Shown here: positions 18,661 to 27,970 of the stretch, one piece after another
How the letters are laid out: the number at the start of each line of letters is the position of its first letter
How positions within the stretch are numbered: the first letter of the stretch is position 1
Origin: Cohnella rhizosphaerae
GTDB lineage: Bacteria > Bacillota > Bacilli > Paenibacillales > Paenibacillaceae
Reading direction: 5' to 3'
Length of the DNA stretch: 64,000 bases
Assembly: GCF_029525575.1 (NCBI RefSeq)
Contig: NZ_JAPDIA010000002.1
Coordinates: 310,001-374,000 of the forward strand
Notes under the pieces: model-generated
The model's database searches: none
What the model was told of the DNA's origin: nothing
What the model saw: only the letters and a program-made list of their open reading frames with translations
Program-made: the position numbers and the translations under genes

Positions 18661-20184
18661 ATGAGCTTTAAAAAGAAAGCTGTATCGCTCTCATGCCTTG
18701 CCGTCGTCTTGCCGGCTTTGTTGATCGGTTGCAGCAAGGAAGCCGCGGAGAACGGTTCTTCATCGGGCTCGTCGACCGCAACCGCTTCGACGTCAACGTC
18801 CCAGGAGCCTTATGTCGTTAAAATCGTGATGGCGGACGATGCCGACGACGAAGCCGTCAAGGCGGTAGCGGCCGAGGCGAGCAAAATCACGCAGGCCAAA
18901 TTCAATACGACGATCGAGCTTGTGCGCTACGGCTTCAGCTCCTTTAATCAACAAAGAAATCTGATGCTCTCCTCCGGAGAAAAAATCGACCTGATGCCGA
19001 GCCTGGGGCTTACCGTTCCGAATGCGGCCAACAGCGGACAGGTGGTGCCGCTTAACGATCTGCTCGAGCAGTACGGGAAGGACATGCTCGAACAAATCCC
19101 GCAGGCCGATTGGGATTCGACTTCGGTGGACGGCAAAATTTACGCGGTTCGCAACAATAAAGAGCTCGCTTCCGGCTATGGCTATGCGGTTCCGACAGAG
19201 TACCTGGAGGCGCTCGGAACGGACGTATCGACGATTAAAACCGAAGACGACTTCGAGAATCTGCTTCGCGCGGCGAAGAGCAAGTTTCCCGACATGTATC
19301 CGCTCGTATCCGATGCCGGCACGATGGGCTACTACATCTCCTCCAAGGACGATCTGGGCGGAGACCCCGGCGTGCTGGAAGATGCGACAACCGACAACAC
19401 GACGGTCGTCAACTGGTACGCCACGGACACGTACAAAGATATCGTGACGCGTCGTCACAAGTGGCAAAAGGAAGGCCTGCTCCTTCCGAACGGCTCGACG
19501 AACTCGGAGAGCGCGACCAGCCTGATCAAAGCGGGCAAGGCGTTCTCGTCGATCGCCAATACGAAGCCCGGCGTCGAAGGCGAGATCGAGCGAAGCACCG
19601 GCAAGCCCATGACGATTATCGAGCTTGTCCCGCCTTACTCGACGACCAACAATATTAACAATCTGTGGTATGTCGCGCATAACAGCGAAAATCCGGGCAG
19701 AGCCGTACAGGTTCTGAATGAAATGTATACGAATCCGGAGCTGGCGAACATTTTGATCTACGGCGTAGAAGGCAAAAACTATGTGGTCAAGGATGCCGAT
19801 AAGGGCATTATCGACTATCCGGACGGCATGGATGCCGGCAACAAGACGTACAGCGTCGATCCTTGGGCATGGCCGAACGAGCTGATCTCCTACGTATGGG
19901 CTTCCGACTCGCCCACGGTTTGGCAGGATACGCTCAAATTCAACGAGACCGCCATTAAGTCCGTGGCGAAAGGCTTTGTCTGGAACAATTCGAAGGTGCT
20001 GCCGGAGATCGCCGCGGTAAACAATGTGCTCGCCAAGTATGTCAACGCGCTGGATTGCGGGGATCTGGATCCGGCCGATACGCTCCCGCGCTTTGAGAAG
20101 GAATTGAAAAACGCAGGCATCGACAAGATTATCGCCGAAAAACAGACGCAGCTGGACGCATGGCTGGCGCAAAATAAGCAATAG
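18661..20184 (+). CDS. Sugar-binding lipoprotein
   Basis: Family-1 solute-binding protein, 507 residues, intact. ATG 18661 follows AAAGGGAGAGG. Signal peptide and lipobox are LPALLIGC, followed by a Ser/Thr-rich linker typical of Gram-positive lipoproteins. Mature part: YVVKIVMADDADDEAVKAV, LMLSSGEKIDLMPSLG, and a C-terminal IIAEKQTQLDAWLA. It heads an importer operon with permeases at 20271 and 21229, and is separated from them by a stem-loop at 20206. Its closest relative here appears to be the protein at 38306, which ends with a similar KQKQLDDWLAKQK. Confidence 0.88.
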   Translation: MSFKKKAVSLSCLAVVLPALLIGCSKEAAENGSSSGSSTATASTSTSQEPYVVKIVMADDADDEAVKAVAAEASKITQAKFNTTIELVRYGFSSFNQQRNLMLSSGEKIDLMPSLGLTVPNAANSGQVVPLNDLLEQYGKDMLEQIPQADWDSTSVDGKIYAVRNNKELASGYGYAVPTEYLEALGTDVSTIKTEDDFENLLRAAKSKFPDMYPLVSDAGTMGYYISSKDDLGGDPGVLEDATTDNTTVVNWYATDTYKDIVTRRHKWQKEGLLLPNGSTNSESATSLIKAGKAFSSIANTKPGVEGEIERSTGKPMTIIELVPPYSTTNNINNLWYVAHNSENPGRAVQVLNEMYTNPELANILIYGVEGKNYVVKDADKGIIDYPDGMDAGNKTYSVDPWAWPNELISYVWASDSPTVWQDTLKFNETAIKSVAKGFVWNNSKVLPEIAAVNNVLAKYVNALDCGDLDPADTLPRFEKELKNAGIDKIIAEKQTQLDAWLAQNKQ

Positions 20185-20205
20185 CAGTTCGTAAATATCG
20201 CTCCT

Positions 20206-20252
20206 CCCGTCCAAGGGCTCCCGGCGACATCGACCGCGGGCCTTTGGGCGGG
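20206..20252 (+). promoter_or_regulatory. Intercistronic stem-loop between binding-protein and permease genes
   Basis: CCCGTCCAAGGGC (20206-20218) pairs over 13 positions, two imperfect, with GCCTTTGGGCGGG (20240-20252). There is no T run, so it more likely limits read-through or protects the upstream mRNA than terminates fully. Confidence 0.6.
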
Positions 20253-20270
20253 GCGAGGGGAGGGCGTCGC

Positions 20271-21201
20271 ATGAACACGGCAAATCGAAGGAGTCTGCGA
20301 AGGCTGTCGCGGTATTTGCCACTCTACCTTTTGCTCATTCCAGGAACGCTGTACATCCTGATCAATAACTATATTCCGATGGCGGGGATCGTCGTCGCTT
20401 TCAAGCAATACAATTTCCAAAAGGGAATTTGGGGAAGCGATTTTATCGGCTTTAAAAATTTTGAATTTCTGTTTAAAACGCAGGACGCCTGGCTGATCAC
20501 GCGCAATACGATCGGTTACAATCTGGCGTTTATCGTCATCGGCACGGTGATGTCCGTTTTCGTTGCGATCCTGCTTAACGAAGTGACGTCGAATGTCGCC
20601 AAGAAGTTTCACCAGACCGCGATTCTTTTGCCATACCTCATTTCGATCGTGATCGTAAGCTATCTGGTCTACGGATTTTTAAGCTTCGAAACCGGCTTCA
20701 TGAATCTGACCTTCCTCAAAATGTTCGGCATCGATCCCGTGTCCTGGTATACCGATCCCAAGTACTGGCCTTATATCCTGATTATCGTCAACGTGTGGAA
20801 GTGGTTCGGCTTTAACACGATTATTTTTTATGCCACCCTGGTGGGCATCGATCACAGCTACTTTGAATCGGCGGCGCTGGACGGGGCAAGCAAGTGGAAA
20901 AGCATTATCCATATTACGCTGCCCAGCCTGAAGCCCACCTTAATCATTTTGACCTTGATGTCGGTCGGCCGGATTTTTTTATTCGGACTTCGGTCTCTTT
21001 TACCAGGTTCCGATGAACAGCGGACCGCTGATGGATGTCACCAATACGATCGACACTTACGTGTATCGCGGTCTGATGCAGACGCAAAATATCGGAATGT
21101 CCTCGGCTGCAGGTCTTTACCAGTCCGTCGTCGGCTTTATTTTAATTATGCTTGCCAATTATGTCGTTAAAAAAAGCGACCCGGACAGCGCGCTGTTCTA
21201 G
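20271..21201 (+). CDS. Sugar ABC permease, LplB type (one frameshift)
   Basis: First membrane subunit of the importer. The ATG at 20271 follows GAGGGGAGGG. RYLPLYLLLIPGTLYILINN is the first membrane span; the EAA loop reads FESAALDGASKWKSIIHITL. A surplus T in T7 near 20976 breaks the frame; corrected, VGRIFYSDFGLFYQVPMNSG runs into NTIDTYVYRGL and ends at 21201. About 309 residues. The partner permease starts 27 bases later. Confidence 0.82.
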
Positions 21202-21228
21202 CGATTTCGGAAGAGAGCAGGTGAAGAA

Positions 21229-22115
21229 GTGGTTCAATCGAACAAGGGCTTTCAGCTATTTGCCAATATCAGCCTGACCGTCGTCTCCGTTTTGTGCATC
21301 ATTCCCTTCCTACTGCTGATCGTATCCTCCCTGACGAACGAATCGAGCCTCATTCATAACGGCTACTCGTTTTTCACGAAGGATATCGATCTGACCGCCT
21401 ACAAATATATCCTTTCCAATTCCGGCGAGGTGGCCCAAGGCTATTTGATTTCGACGGTCGTGACGGTTGCCGGCACGCTCCTCAGCCTGACCGTCACGAC
21501 GATGTTCGCCTATCCGCTCTCCAGAAGAGAGCTCCCGGGGAAAAACGTATTTTCCTTTTTTCTTTTTTCACCATGCTGTTCTCCGGCGGCTTGATACCGA
21601 GTTATATCATGTGGACGCAGCTCTTCGACGTGAAAAATACGATCTATGCGCTTATTTTTCCGAACCTCCTGATGAACGCGTTTAATGTCATCATGATGCG
21701 CACTTACTTTACAAGCAACATACCGGAGGCGGTTACGGAGGCGGCCAAAATAGACGGGGCGGGCGAAGTTCGCATTCTGCTCCGGATCGTGCTGCCGATG
21801 TCCGTGCCGATCGTGACCACGCTCATTTTGTTCATCGGCCTGGGCTATTGGAACGACTGGCTGAACGGGCTTTACTACATTAGCGATAAAAAATTGTACA
21901 GCTTGCAGGTTTTGCTCAATAAGATGCTCCTCGATACGCTCTTCATGATGAGCGGCCTGGGCAGCAAGCTGCAGGTCAACCTCGGCACGAACTTCCCGAC
22001 GACGGCCATCAAGATGGCGATCGCGGTGATGGGTCTGCTTCCGATATTGATCGTATATCCGTTTTTTCAAAAATATTTCGTAAAAGGAATCGTAGTCGGA
22101 GCCGTCAAAGGTTGA
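21229..22115 (+). CDS. Sugar ABC permease, YtcP type (one frameshift)
   Basis: Second membrane subunit. GTG start at 21229. FANISLTVVSVLCIIPFLLL is the first span, and the EAA loop is VTEAAKIDGAGEVRILLRIV. The frame breaks in the T-rich stretch at 21550-21570. Unlike nearly all other breaks in the window, this one needs either one missing base or two surplus bases to restore FFLFFTMLFSGGLIPSY. The protein ends GIVVGAVKG at 22115. The unknown glycosidase-like gene follows 34 bases later. Confidence 0.8.
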
Positions 22116-22149
22116 TCGCGCGGCCGGCTGCGGCATGGGAGGCATGTAG

Positions 22150-23937
22150 ATGAGCGCTTACGCCAACTTTAATATCGCCTTGTATTTCACGACCCGTTGC
22201 ATCGAAAGCATGGGAACGGAGGAGCAATACGAGCGGAACTTCCGTTTTTTCGAAAAGCATTTGCACTGCGCAAAAGTTTACTTGGAAACGCATCGGGACG
22301 ATATGGACATCTCCGCAGAGAAGCTGACTTCCTTGAAGCGTTTTTTTAACGACAAAGGCATTGCGGCATCCGGCGCGATCACGACGACGCTGATGAAGAC
22401 GACGAAAAACAAGCCGTTGATCGACGAAACCGGCGTATACGGGAGCGGTGGCACGATCATCGGCAGCGAGGCAACGCCGATCGAGGACGGCTACAAGCGC
22501 GCTTGCTCGATGCTTTGCTACACGACAAAGGAAGACCTGGACCGGCTGGAGCAAACGGTAGCGATGGCCGCCTCCTTGTTCGACGAGATTATTATCGACG
22601 ATTTCTTTTTCACCAATTGTACGTGCGCCAGCTGCATGGCGGCCAAAGGGGATCGAAGCTGGGCGGATTTTCGGTTGGATCTGATGACGGACGTGTCCGA
22701 GAATATCGTCATGCGGGCAGCCAAAGCTGCGAACCCGAATGTCAGCATGATCATCAAATTTCCGGACTGGTATGAATCTTATCAGGAAACGGGGTATAAT
22801 CCGGAGACGCAGGCTCGCCTTTTCGATCAGGTTTACACCGGTACGGAGACCCGGGATACGAACCATTCCGCGCAGAGCTTGCCGAGGTACGGCAGTTATT
22901 CGCTGATGCGTTGGTTTGAAAATCTGAAACCCGGCCATAATGCGGGAGGATGGATCGATTCGCTCGGCAGCATGCCGCATATTTCGTACTTTCTCGAGCA
23001 GGCCCATCTGACGCTGTTCGCGAAAGGGAAAGAATTGACGTTGTTCTGCTATAGCTGGCTCGTCGACACCGTTCATATTCCAGCCCTGGGGTTCGAGCTT
23101 GAACGATTGGACCAGGTCGTCGGCATGGCCGGCCAACCGGTCGGGATCGCGGTGTACGAGCCCTTCCACGCCCGCGGCGACAATCATCTGTACGATCATC
23201 TGGGCATGGCGGGAATCGCCTTTGAGCCGACGCACGCGTTTCCGGACACGTCCGGTCTTGTATTTGTCACGGCCGCGAGCGCGACCGACGAGACGATCAT
23301 CGGCAAGCTGAAAAATCATCTGCTGAAGGGCGGAGATATTTGCATGACCTCCGGCTTCCTGCAGAAGATGCAGGGCAAGGGCGTCGAGGAGCTGACATCG
23401 GCCAGGTATACGGATCAAAAAGTATGTTCGAATGAATTCGTATCGGACGGCGCGGCATTCAGCGGCTATTACTGGAGCGGCAGCAGCGTCCTGCTGCCCG
23501 CGATCGAATATATGAGCAACGCGGGCGATTGCCTGATCGCGCTGCGCAAGCTTAACAATTGCTTCCCCGTCTTGCTGAGAAGCAAGTATGGAAACGGAAC
23601 GGTCTACACGTTGACCGCGCCGGACGACTACGCCGAATGGAGTCGATTCCCTAAAGAAGTGTTGACGACGATCCGTCAGTACTTGATGAGCGATTTGAAA
23701 ATTTACCTGGAATGCGGCGGCCACGTTTCGATTTTCCTTTACGACAACGACACGTTTATTTTGGATTCCTTCCATGACCGGCAGGAAAAGGTCAAGGTGC
23801 ACGTGGACGGGAGCGGACGCAAGCTGATCGATCTTAGAACCGGCAAGTCATGGAACGCGGCTATGGCGGGGGCGCGAGAATCCGTGTTCGAAATCCCGCT
23901 GCAGCCTTTTATGTACGGTATGTTTAGAATCATCTGA
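22150..23937 (+). CDS. Unrecognised protein, possibly a clan-A-like glycoside hydrolase
   Basis: 595 residues, intact, ATG 22150 after GGGAGGCATG, no signal peptide. I do not recognise the family. The first ~370 residues read like a (beta/alpha)8 barrel (alternating strands and helices, CAKVYLETHRDD, FDEIIIDDFFF, SMIIKFPDW). The middle looks like the beta-galactosidase trimerisation region (LLKGGDICMTSGF). The end is beta-rich with RSKYGNGTVYTLTAP. Asp150/Asp151 end a strand directly before a Cys cluster (157, 159, 162: NCTCASC), at the place where GH42 enzymes carry their acid/base Glu and zinc cysteines. It sits between permeases and a two-component pair, fitting a role in degrading the imported sugar. 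The function is inference. Confidence 0.55.
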   Translation: MSAYANFNIALYFTTRCIESMGTEEQYERNFRFFEKHLHCAKVYLETHRDDMDISAEKLTSLKRFFNDKGIAASGAITTTLMKTTKNKPLIDETGVYGSGGTIIGSEATPIEDGYKRACSMLCYTTKEDLDRLEQTVAMAASLFDEIIIDDFFFTNCTCASCMAAKGDRSWADFRLDLMTDVSENIVMRAAKAANPNVSMIIKFPDWYESYQETGYNPETQARLFDQVYTGTETRDTNHSAQSLPRYGSYSLMRWFENLKPGHNAGGWIDSLGSMPHISYFLEQAHLTLFAKGKELTLFCYSWLVDTVHIPALGFELERLDQVVGMAGQPVGIAVYEPFHARGDNHLYDHLGMAGIAFEPTHAFPDTSGLVFVTAASATDETIIGKLKNHLLKGGDICMTSGFLQKMQGKGVEELTSARYTDQKVCSNEFVSDGAAFSGYYWSGSSVLLPAIEYMSNAGDCLIALRKLNNCFPVLLRSKYGNGTVYTLTAPDDYAEWSRFPKEVLTTIRQYLMSDLKIYLECGGHVSIFLYDNDTFILDSFHDRQEKVKVHVDGSGRKLIDLRTGKSWNAAMAGARESVFEIPLQPFMYGMFRII

Positions 23938-24051
23938 AGACGTAAAGCGGCTGCAAAGCCGCTGCGATATTACAATTGGCGAGCAAGACTTGTTGCCGGG
24001 GCCCGGGCCGCGCAGCGGGTCTTGCTCGTCATTCTCAAGGAGCCGATCGCG

Positions 24052-25800
24052 ATGAGCGCAAAAGCCAGAATTTCGTACAAGAAGCAGATGATCGTCATTT
24101 TACTTCTGTTTATTGTGCCTTTTCTGGCCTGCTTGCTTTCCTACAATTTATATACGGCCAATACGGTCGTCAATGCGAACATTATTCAGGAAAACAAAAG
24201 CAAGATCGGCGTTTTCTCCAATTCCTTCGAGAGATCGATCGCCAATATCACCACCTTCATGACGACGACCGTCGCCAACGATACGAATTTCAGAGTGCTG
24301 GGTTATCAGTCGGGCAAGCTGAATGCCTATCTGTCGGCTTACGAGATTTTGAATAAATGCAAAGATATTTTATCGATGGACGAGAGCATTACCGGCCTTT
24401 TTCTTTTTTCGACGGCCAACGAATTGTACTGGAACGCGTTTCAGAACAGATCGGGAACGGAAAACCGGTCCGGGCTGTCGGAACAATTGCGCACGATCGT
24501 TTCACGTCAGGATTATACATCGGCCGAATGGTTCGTACGGGAGTTAAACGGTCAGCCCTATTTAATAAGAGTGCTCTCCTACAATCGCGCTTACTTTATC
24601 GGCATCATCGATCTGAACAAGGCCGTCCGATCGTTGAATGCCGACAGTTCGGCGAATGCGAATCCGCTGCTGTTCGCAACCGATCGCATGGAGCTGCTGA
24701 CGATGAATCGGGAGCTGGATCAAGCGCATTATACGTTTCAGCATAATCAAAATGGCGAACCCGTTTATTTAAAATCGGGAAAAACGCGTTATCGGATCAT
24801 CGAAAGCGACTTTGGCGTCAAGGGCATCAAAATGATCTATCTCGTCGCGCATCGCCGAATTTGGCACGATATGAACGGCCAGCAGTTTTCTCTGTTTTTC
24901 GCTTCGATCGTCTGTCTGCTGTTGGTTCCGTTATGTTATTTTTTGCTCAAGCGTTCCTTTTTCACGCCCCTGAACAGTTTTGTCGGCACCATGAACAGCA
25001 TCAAAGAAGGTCATTTGGACGTGCGGATGTCGAACCGTTCGCCTATTCTCGAATTCGAGCAAATGAGCAGTACGTTTAACGAAATGCTGCATGAGATCAA
25101 GTCGCTGAAAATCGTCGCGTACGAGCATCAGTTGGATGCGCAGCGCGCGACGATGCAATTTTTAAGAATTCAAATTCGGCCTCATTTTTATCTGAATTGT
25201 TTGAATAACCTTTACGCGCTCGCTCAAAATGGCGAATATAAGAAAATACAGGAGATGATCCTGGTGCTGTCCAAGTACTTGCGGGACATGTTCCGGCAAT
25301 CTCCGTACCTCGTGCCGCTGTCGGCCGAGGTTCACAACATTGAAACTTACGTTAAACTTCAGACGATGACGCAATCGACGCCGATCTATTTTTCCGTAGA
25401 CATGGACGAAGGTTTGAGGAGCTTTCCGATTCCGCCCATTACGATACTCACCTTCGTCGAGAACGCCATTAAATTCGGCATTTATCGGGACAAGCCCTTA
25501 ATCGTCAATGTGAAAGCGAGATATTTGCAGGACGGGGATTCGGATTGCGTCAACATTACGATCGTAGATAACGGCAAGGGTTTTTCGGAGGATGAATTAA
25601 AAGCGTTGAATGCGCCGCATACGGAAGAGAACACGACGCATGTCGGGATCGGCAACGTCAAACGACGATTTTTCTTTCAATATCAAGGCGAAGCCGTCCT
25701 TTTCTTCTCCAATTCGAACGGCGCATGCATCGAGATTTTTATCCCGCTCTCAACCGCCGGCGCCGAACCGCATCCCGAATCGAACGAGGAGTTGGTATGA
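24052..25800 (+). CDS. YesM-type sensor histidine kinase
   Basis: 582 residues. Start at ATG 24052, nine bases after AAGGAG. Order: membrane span 1 (MIVILLLFIVPFLACLLSY), an extracellular sensing region of ~250 residues, span 2 (FFASIVCLLLVPLCYFLL), HAMP linker (FFTPLNSFVGTMNSIKEG), a His_kinase box with phospho-acceptor His378 (QIRPHFYLNCLNNL), and an ATPase domain with N box VENAIKFG and G box DNGKGF. The stop codon abuts the ATG of the response regulator at 25801, so they form a pair. It likely senses a sugar and activates the importer at 18661. Confidence 0.9.
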   Translation: MSAKARISYKKQMIVILLLFIVPFLACLLSYNLYTANTVVNANIIQENKSKIGVFSNSFERSIANITTFMTTTVANDTNFRVLGYQSGKLNAYLSAYEILNKCKDILSMDESITGLFLFSTANELYWNAFQNRSGTENRSGLSEQLRTIVSRQDYTSAEWFVRELNGQPYLIRVLSYNRAYFIGIIDLNKAVRSLNADSSANANPLLFATDRMELLTMNRELDQAHYTFQHNQNGEPVYLKSGKTRYRIIESDFGVKGIKMIYLVAHRRIWHDMNGQQFSLFFASIVCLLLVPLCYFLLKRSFFTPLNSFVGTMNSIKEGHLDVRMSNRSPILEFEQMSSTFNEMLHEIKSLKIVAYEHQLDAQRATMQFLRIQIRPHFYLNCLNNLYALAQNGEYKKIQEMILVLSKYLRDMFRQSPYLVPLSAEVHNIETYVKLQTMTQSTPIYFSVDMDEGLRSFPIPPITILTFVENAIKFGIYRDKPLIVNVKARYLQDGDSDCVNITIVDNGKGFSEDELKALNAPHTEENTTHVGIGNVKRRFFFQYQGEAVLFFSNSNGACIEIFIPLSTAGAEPHPESNEELV

Positions 25801-27389
25801 ATGAACGTGCTTATCGTCGACGACCAGACCCACATCGTCGAAGGCATTTATACGGGGATCGACTGGCGCAAGATCGGCGTCGGTCAGGTGCTTAAAGCGT
25901 ATAACGCGTTCGAAGCCAAACAAGTGCTTAAAAGCAAGATCGTAGATTTGATGCTCAGCGATATCGAGATGCCGGGAGAGTCGGGTCTCGAGCTTTTTCG
26001 TTGGGTGCAGGAGAAGGCGTATGACGTTACCTGCATCTTTTTGACCTCCCATGCCGATTTTCAATATGCCAAGGAAGCGATCCGGTTGGGCGGATACGAT
26101 TATATTGTTCAGCCCGCCAAGTACGAGGATATCGAGCGTTCCGTGACGGAGGCGATACAGAAGCTGAAAAGCAGGCGCGAGACGGAGAAGTATTCGTCTT
26201 ACGGGAAGCTGCTCTACGGCAGCAGCGATCGTATTCTTCAAGCCTTGCTCAAAGAAGGGCTGTCCGGGAAGCCCGCAAGCGAAAGCGACATGGTAAACGT
26301 GTTGAACCAGTTCCATATCCCGGTAAGCAAGGACAGCCAAATCTATTTGATTCTCATCGATATTTTAATGGATTTAAACGTAAACGGCGCATGGGATAAA
26401 CCCACCTTGTGGTTCGCCTTGTCCAATATCGTTTCCGAGCTGTTTGAAGCTTACGGTCAGCGCGTGTTGTTGATCGCGCTGGACGATCAGTGCTTTTTTA
26501 TTTATGGTTTACAGCCCAGACCAGGTCAGGCTTGGCTTGAACGCGTTTAAAGGACAGCTGGACCTTTTGAAAGAGACGATGCAAAAATATTTCAAATGCA
26601 CGATGGCCTGCTATGCAGGCCCGGCGCTTCCGATTGCCGAGGCGGCCGGCCGCTTTAAAGAGCTTATGGCGATGAGGGACGACAACGTCTCGCGGCTTGG
26701 CCGCGTGTTTATGCGAACGGACCAGCCCTTAAAGGACACGTCAGACGAAAATGCGGACGACAAGGCGTTGTGGAATCGATTGATGAGCAAGGGGTCGCCG
26801 GATCTGATCCTGAACGACGTGTTGGCTTTTCTGGGGCGACTGTCGAGAGAAGGGGGGAATGAACGCCGAACGGCTCAAGCGATTTTATCAGAATCTGATG
26901 CAGCTCATCTCCCAGATCGCGCGGAACGCGGATATTTCGGTCAATCTCATTTTCGAGGGGAGCGATTGGCTGGACAGGTCGCTTAACTCCTATTCCAGCG
27001 TGAGCGATATGGAGCGCCTGATTCATTATGTGATGGACTATTTCGATCATCTGTCCGAATCGAAGCAGGATGCCCAGCGGCAGGTCGATGCCATCATCCA
27101 GCATATCCGCTGCAACATCGAAAACGACATACGCAGAACGGATATCGCGGAAGCCGTACACCTGACGCCCAATTATGTGTCGAGACTGTTTAAAAACGTG
27201 ATGAACGTCTCCTTGAAAAGCTTCATCACGGCGGAAAAAATGAATACGGCGAAGGAGCTGCTGCGCAGCACGAAGCTTCCGATCGGCATGGTGGCCGCCA
27301 AAGTGGGATATTCGAACTTCTCCCACTTTACGCAAGCCTATAAGTTATTTTTCGGGATTACGCCGATCGAGGAGCGGCAGCGGCCGTAA
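25801..27389 (+). CDS. YesN-type response regulator with AraC output (two frameshifts)
   Basis: Receiver domain at residues 1-120: MNVLIVDDQT acidic pocket, phospho-acceptor Asp54 in MLSDIEMPG, Thr in FLTSHADFQYAKEA. A middle region of unknown fold follows, then a C-terminal AraC DNA-binding domain (TDIAEAVHLTPNYVSRLFK; MVAAKVGYSNFSHFTQAYK). Surplus bases in T7 near 26497 and G6 near 26852 split the gene; corrected length is about 528 residues. The start directly follows the kinase stop. It should bind upstream of the 18661 operon. Confidence 0.85.
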
Positions 27390-27427
27390 TCGGGAAGCGG
27401 CGTCGAGCCGTCAAGAAGACGCTCGCT

Positions 27428-27858
27428 TAACGGGTTCGCTCCAACAACTGCAGCAGCTCGGGTCGTACCTTCCAAAGGTGCGCGTGCGTCATGGCCTACA
27501 CTGTGGCTTCGTTCTCGTCGCCGAATCCGATATAGTGCGGCATTTCGCGAGGGAGACGCTTTTTACCGAGCAAATAAGGGACGACGTGGCGATTTTGAGC
27601 GATGGCCGTCTTCAAGAGCTGCGGCAGTTCGGGCGATCGGCGATTGCGCACGTATGCAATGAGAAGACGGTTAAAGTTGGCAGCGGCGGACCCGTCCTCG
27701 TAGCGCTCCAGAAGCTCATTCGAGGCTCCCCAATCTTCGACCTCCAGGTAGGCTAACGCCAGCAATTCGCGAACGCCCTGATTATCGTTCGGGTTAAGCG
27801 CCAGCAGTATACCATACGGCCATCCGTTCATACGGTCATCCGGATCGTTGCAAGGCAT
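27428..27858 (-). pseudogene. Remnant of an ST7/tetratricopeptide-like protein
   Basis: The minus strand reads NPNDNQGVRELL, LLERYEDGSAAANFN, VVPYLLGKKRLP and IGFGDENEATV. From memory this matches the C-terminal part of bacterial ST7-like TPR proteins often found with SEC-C motifs. An in-frame TAG at 27496-27498 stands where these proteins have Tyr; the reading continues AMTHAHLWKVRPELLQLLERT to the true stop at 27428. The N-terminal half is absent (the start near 27858 lacks a ribosome site). This is genuine decay, unlike the homopolymer shifts elsewhere. Confidence 0.6.
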
Positions 27859-27970
27859 TAAGCCGCTTTCATATTTTTATATCCAGTAGAATAATGCGGC
27901 ATATCGCAGCTTGCCGACATCCGATATGATGATTTGATAAAGTACGCTCTCATGGGAGGCTGCAAAAAAA

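Noticed and set aside
22105..23802. 565-codon minus-strand frame
   Set aside because: Antisense to the intact 22150 gene, which has a good ribosome site and protein-like composition.
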